A stretch of 64,000 bases of DNA from positions 167,784 to 231,783 of the forward strand of contig JAHHHR010000007.1 in NCBI GenBank assembly GCA_019359245.1, read 5' to 3'. The DNA is from Nostoc desertorum CM1-VF14 (lineage in GTDB: Bacteria; Cyanobacteriota; Cyanobacteriia; Cyanobacteriales; Nostocaceae). The notes beneath the pieces are model-generated. The model did not search any database. It was not told where the DNA came from and was given only the letters and a program-made list of their open reading frames with translations. Below, in pieces: positions 61,097 to 64,000 of the stretch. Position 1 is the stretch's first letter, and each line of letters opens with the position of its first letter. The position numbers and the translations under genes were made by a program.

Positions 61097-63102
61097 AAGT
61101 AAAAGTTAGCTACTCACCAAATCTAAGTGAAGTCAATGAAGTTGACCTTACCCCAGAAAGTACAACAAGAGGAGAATGGCTAATAGGCCGTTCTCCTGAT
61201 TCTGATTTACTTCTAGACAGTCCTGATATCAGTCGGGTACATGCTAAGTTTTTTGTTAAAGGTGGAAATTACTACTTCTCTGATCTTGGCAGCAGAAATG
61301 GTTCAATATTCAACGGGAAACAGGCTGAAAAAGATCGATTATATTCTTTGAGCGATGGAGACGTTATCAGGATTGCAGATTACGTTTTGATTTTGGAAGC
61401 TGTTGCTCCCGCCTATGAGCAACCAGAGACAGTATTTAGGATTATAGACCCTTCATTATTTTCTCGACCGCGATCGCCTGAAAATGTCAGCGTTGCCAAC
61501 GTTGCTAATCCAGTACCAGAGGTAGCCAACGAAGTTTCAGCGCCAATTAACCAAGAATTAGAAACACCTGAACTTAATCTTGTTTCTGTAGAAAGCAGCG
61601 AAACCTCAGAAATTTCTACTCAACCTGATGATATTATCTCGGTTGTTGAGATAAGTACCCCTGAAAATATTATTCAGTCACCAGAAGCTGTTAGCGAAGT
61701 TCCACACGATGTTAGTGATGAAGCTGTGGATTTCGAGACATCAGTTGCAGCAGAAGTGAGCGCCGATGTTGAGGAAGTAGAAGTACCAGAAGTCAGCGAA
61801 GCCTCAGAAGTTCCTTTTACTGTAGCTGATGATGCGATCGCTGCACCTGAAAACATCATTGAAACTCCTGAAGAGGAAAGTTTTCTTCCAGAAGCTACCT
61901 CCGATGAGGATGCAGACTTTGCAGCAGCACTAGCAGCAGAATCTACCTTCGTACAACACCGTGATACAAATGCCATTCCCGAAGCTACCTCCGATGAAGA
62001 TGCAGAATTTGAAGCAGCACTAGAAGCAGAAGTCACCTTCGTACAGCCGCGTGATATTTTCGGCGAAGTTTCTGCACAGAGCACCATTTCAGAATCTACC
62101 TCTGATGAGGATACAGAGTTTGAAGCAGCACTAGAAGCAGAAGTCACCTTCGTGCAGCCGCGTGATATTTTCCACCAAGTATCTGAGGACGAGAGTATCG
62201 CTCCCGAAGCTACTTATAACGAAAGTGAAATAGTAGATTTAAATACACCAGTCGCGGAAGAAGTTAGTGCAAATTTTGGCGAGTTTGTCAACGGAGCTAC
62301 TGAAGACGAGGACATTCAGCCGCAAGAAACATTAAGCGAAGTTAGACAGAATGACAGTGAGGGGTTGGTAAGTTTGGATACGTCATTGACAGCAGAAGAC
62401 AGTGCAGAAGTTGACGAAGTAGAACCTAGTTTTGCTGTTGATGAAACAGGAAGTGAAATTTCTGAAGCATTGACAGAGCATGATAATACCCTTGGGGAAG
62501 ATTTGAGCAACACAAGTACTGAAGAAGTGATTATAGATGTTGATGATGTTCCAGTCAGTGAAGTCTCTGACTTAGCTGATATCCAATCTTTGGAAACAAT
62601 AGAGAGTGGAGCTACTGAGAGCATTAGTCCAACTCTTGAAGAGGTTTCTGAAGTAGAAGCGACTCAATCTGATGAAACTCCAGAAGAAACAAATGTAAAT
62701 GAGCCTCCGCAAGTGATTATTGAAAGAAACATAGTACTCATCGCTCACGAAAGCAAAAAATCAGAACTTGCTGAATTTGTTTCTCAGCATCAAGAATTTT
62801 TCTCACAAAGCTTTACAATTACCTGGCCATCGGTTAGCGAAGTCTTACAGAAACAAGCAGGGATAACTATTAGTCAACAAACCCCCGCACCAACTTCTGG
62901 AGGATATCAAACAATTGCTTCATTAGTTGGAGCAGGTGAAATTTTAGCAGTTATTTTTCTGAGAGATTTGCTGCAACCACAGCTTGGTCAAGCAAATGAA
63001 GAAGCGCTGATCAGATTATGCACTATTAATCAAGTTTTACTGGCAACTAATTTGCCAACAGCAGAAGCGATCGTGCATTATCTTACACCGATAGTAGACT
63101 AA
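61093..63102 (+). CDS. FHA domain + acidic repeat region + degenerate methylglyoxal-synthase-like C-terminal domain
   Basis: N-terminal GEWLIGRSPDSDLLLDSPDISRVHAKFFVKGGNYYFSDLGSRNGSIFNG; repeats EATSDEDAEFEAALEAEVTFVQPRDIF; C-terminal IVLIAHESKKSELAEFVSQHQEFFSQ...GEILAVIFLRDLLQP...EEALIRLCTINQVLLATNLPTAEAIVHYL. Confidence 0.82.
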   Translation: MKVKVSYSPNLSEVNEVDLTPESTTRGEWLIGRSPDSDLLLDSPDISRVHAKFFVKGGNYYFSDLGSRNGSIFNGKQAEKDRLYSLSDGDVIRIADYVLILEAVAPAYEQPETVFRIIDPSLFSRPRSPENVSVANVANPVPEVANEVSAPINQELETPELNLVSVESSETSEISTQPDDIISVVEISTPENIIQSPEAVSEVPHDVSDEAVDFETSVAAEVSADVEEVEVPEVSEASEVPFTVADDAIAAPENIIETPEEESFLPEATSDEDADFAAALAAESTFVQHRDTNAIPEATSDEDAEFEAALEAEVTFVQPRDIFGEVSAQSTISESTSDEDTEFEAALEAEVTFVQPRDIFHQVSEDESIAPEATYNESEIVDLNTPVAEEVSANFGEFVNGATEDEDIQPQETLSEVRQNDSEGLVSLDTSLTAEDSAEVDEVEPSFAVDETGSEISEALTEHDNTLGEDLSNTSTEEVIIDVDDVPVSEVSDLADIQSLETIESGATESISPTLEEVSEVEATQSDETPEETNVNEPPQVIIERNIVLIAHESKKSELAEFVSQHQEFFSQSFTITWPSVSEVLQKQAGITISQQTPAPTSGGYQTIASLVGAGEILAVIFLRDLLQPQLGQANEEALIRLCTINQVLLATNLPTAEAIVHYLTPIVD

Positions 63103-63125
63103 CACTAAAATACTCATAAACAACA

Positions 63126-63157
63126 ATATCCCCAACTTTTTTAAAAAGTTGGGGATA
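63126..63157 (+). terminator. Intrinsic-terminator-like hairpin
   Basis: atatccccaactttttt-aaaaagttggggatat 24 nt after the FHA-MGS stop. Confidence 0.65.
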
Positions 63158-63615
63158 TCAGCATTGCAAACATCCTGGTTCTAATAATCCGGGAATAGCA
63201 CCTCCACAAAGCGCTGAAGCAGAGCGAGTAGGATTTAATGATGTCGCAGCAGTTGTATAAAAACACATCTGATTCATATATTCAAAGATGACCAAGGTAT
63301 CAATACTCTTCTCTTTGAGTCAAGTCTCCAACTAAGTTTCTCTAAATTCCCTGAAGTAATAACAGATATTTTTTTGTATTTCAGATTACTAATTAATTTA
63401 ATATTTATCGAGTCTTTGGTTAGAGGCATAGTGAAATATTAATTCTTATTATTGAAATTGTAGGAAAAACTTGAACTTGGAATTCTATATAGAATAGGAG
63501 TTTCCAAAGGCAACGCTAACAAAGTTGTTTTTTGTAAAGTAGACTACATAACAACTAAATTATTGTTTAGCTGTGCTAGTTCAAATTAATTCTTAAATTC
63601 TTTAGAGAGTGCTAT

Positions 63616-63765
63616 ATGCAGAAATCAAACGACCAAAAAGACTATTTCGTTAAGTACCTTTCTCTTGCTCCTGTTCTTGCCGTTATTTCTATATCAATTG
63701 CCTTCTCTACCTGGGCGGTTTTTAACTATTTTTTACCCGATCTTCTTTTTCATCCTATGCCATGA
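63616..63765 (+). CDS. psaJ: PsaJ-like photosystem I subunit IX paralog (49 aa)
   Basis: MQKSNDQKDYFVKYLSLAPVLAVISISIAFSTWAVFNYFLPDLLFHPMP*; matches PsaJ pattern YLSTAPVL...FNRFxPDLLFHP. Below the ORF-track size cutoff. Confidence 0.75.
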   Translation: MQKSNDQKDYFVKYLSLAPVLAVISISIAFSTWAVFNYFLPDLLFHPMP

Positions 63766-63830
63766 CATGAGTGGTGATGATTTAAAAGTATTATCATCAC
63801 TATTTCATTGTTAGTAATATTGTTGAAACT

Positions 63831-63862
63831 AAAAAGCGCCCTCCCTAAAGGGAGAGCGCTTT
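63831..63862. terminator. Shared bidirectional terminator between psaJ-like and psbA
   Basis: aaagcgccctccct-aa-agggagagcgcttt. Confidence 0.75.
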
Positions 63863-63884
63863 CAGATTTAGCGAAACTTCAGAA

Positions 63885-64000
<116 letters not shown>

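Noticed and set aside
61674-62624. Ser-rich minus ORFs 61674-62147 and 62316-62624
   Set aside because: Antisense shadows of the acidic (Glu/Asp/Ser) linker of the FHA-MGS gene.
63160-63260. Coding-looking stretch QHCKHPGSNNPGIAPPQSAEAERVGFNDVAAVV*
   Set aside because: Short, no start or SD resolved, and it reads out of a terminator hairpin; possibly a gene remnant, but I cannot support a call.

Overview
The window is a heterocyst-forming cyanobacterial (Nostoc/Anabaena-type) chromosome segment, judged from gene content, many GCGATCGC (HIP1) sites and short tandem repeats. It opens inside acnB (minus strand; absent from the ORF track because it runs off the edge) and closes inside psbA (minus strand). 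The main blocks are:
- 2.9-16.7 kb: mostly housekeeping or stand-alone genes (susA, ppgK, creatininase, FecCD permease, SMR transporter, hsp20, ferredoxin, HemD-like, group 2 sigma factor, AllA-like).
- 16.9-40.7 kb: an ~18-gene minus-strand polysaccharide island. Its gene order strongly resembles the heterocyst envelope polysaccharide (HEP) island of Anabaena PCC 7120, with hepA- and hepC-like genes, a Wzc-like protein, many glycosyltransferases, rfbC and rfbF.
- 41.0-44.7 kb: a vWA / PP2C / kinase-TPR triad of the TerY-P type.
- 45.5-48.8 kb: a PatA-like regulator, a truncated CheY remnant and a 503-aa low-complexity protein with three repeat classes.
- 53.6-53.9 kb: a 21-bp minisatellite open in all frames checked.
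- 54.9-63.1 kb: a signalling and contractile-injection-like neighbourhood. One strand has a histidine kinase, a response regulator, a pseudokinase-TM-PstS-like fusion and a zinc ribbon-FHA protein. The other has a DUF4255-like fragment, a phage-tail-assembly-like protein, a DUF6760-like protein and an FHA / acidic-repeat / degenerate methylglyoxal-synthase-like fusion.
- 63.6 kb: an unlisted PsaJ-like 49-aa gene next to psbA.
The best candidate for an undescribed system is the 54.9-63.1 kb neighbourhood. Family assignments are by eye from motifs; no database search was run.
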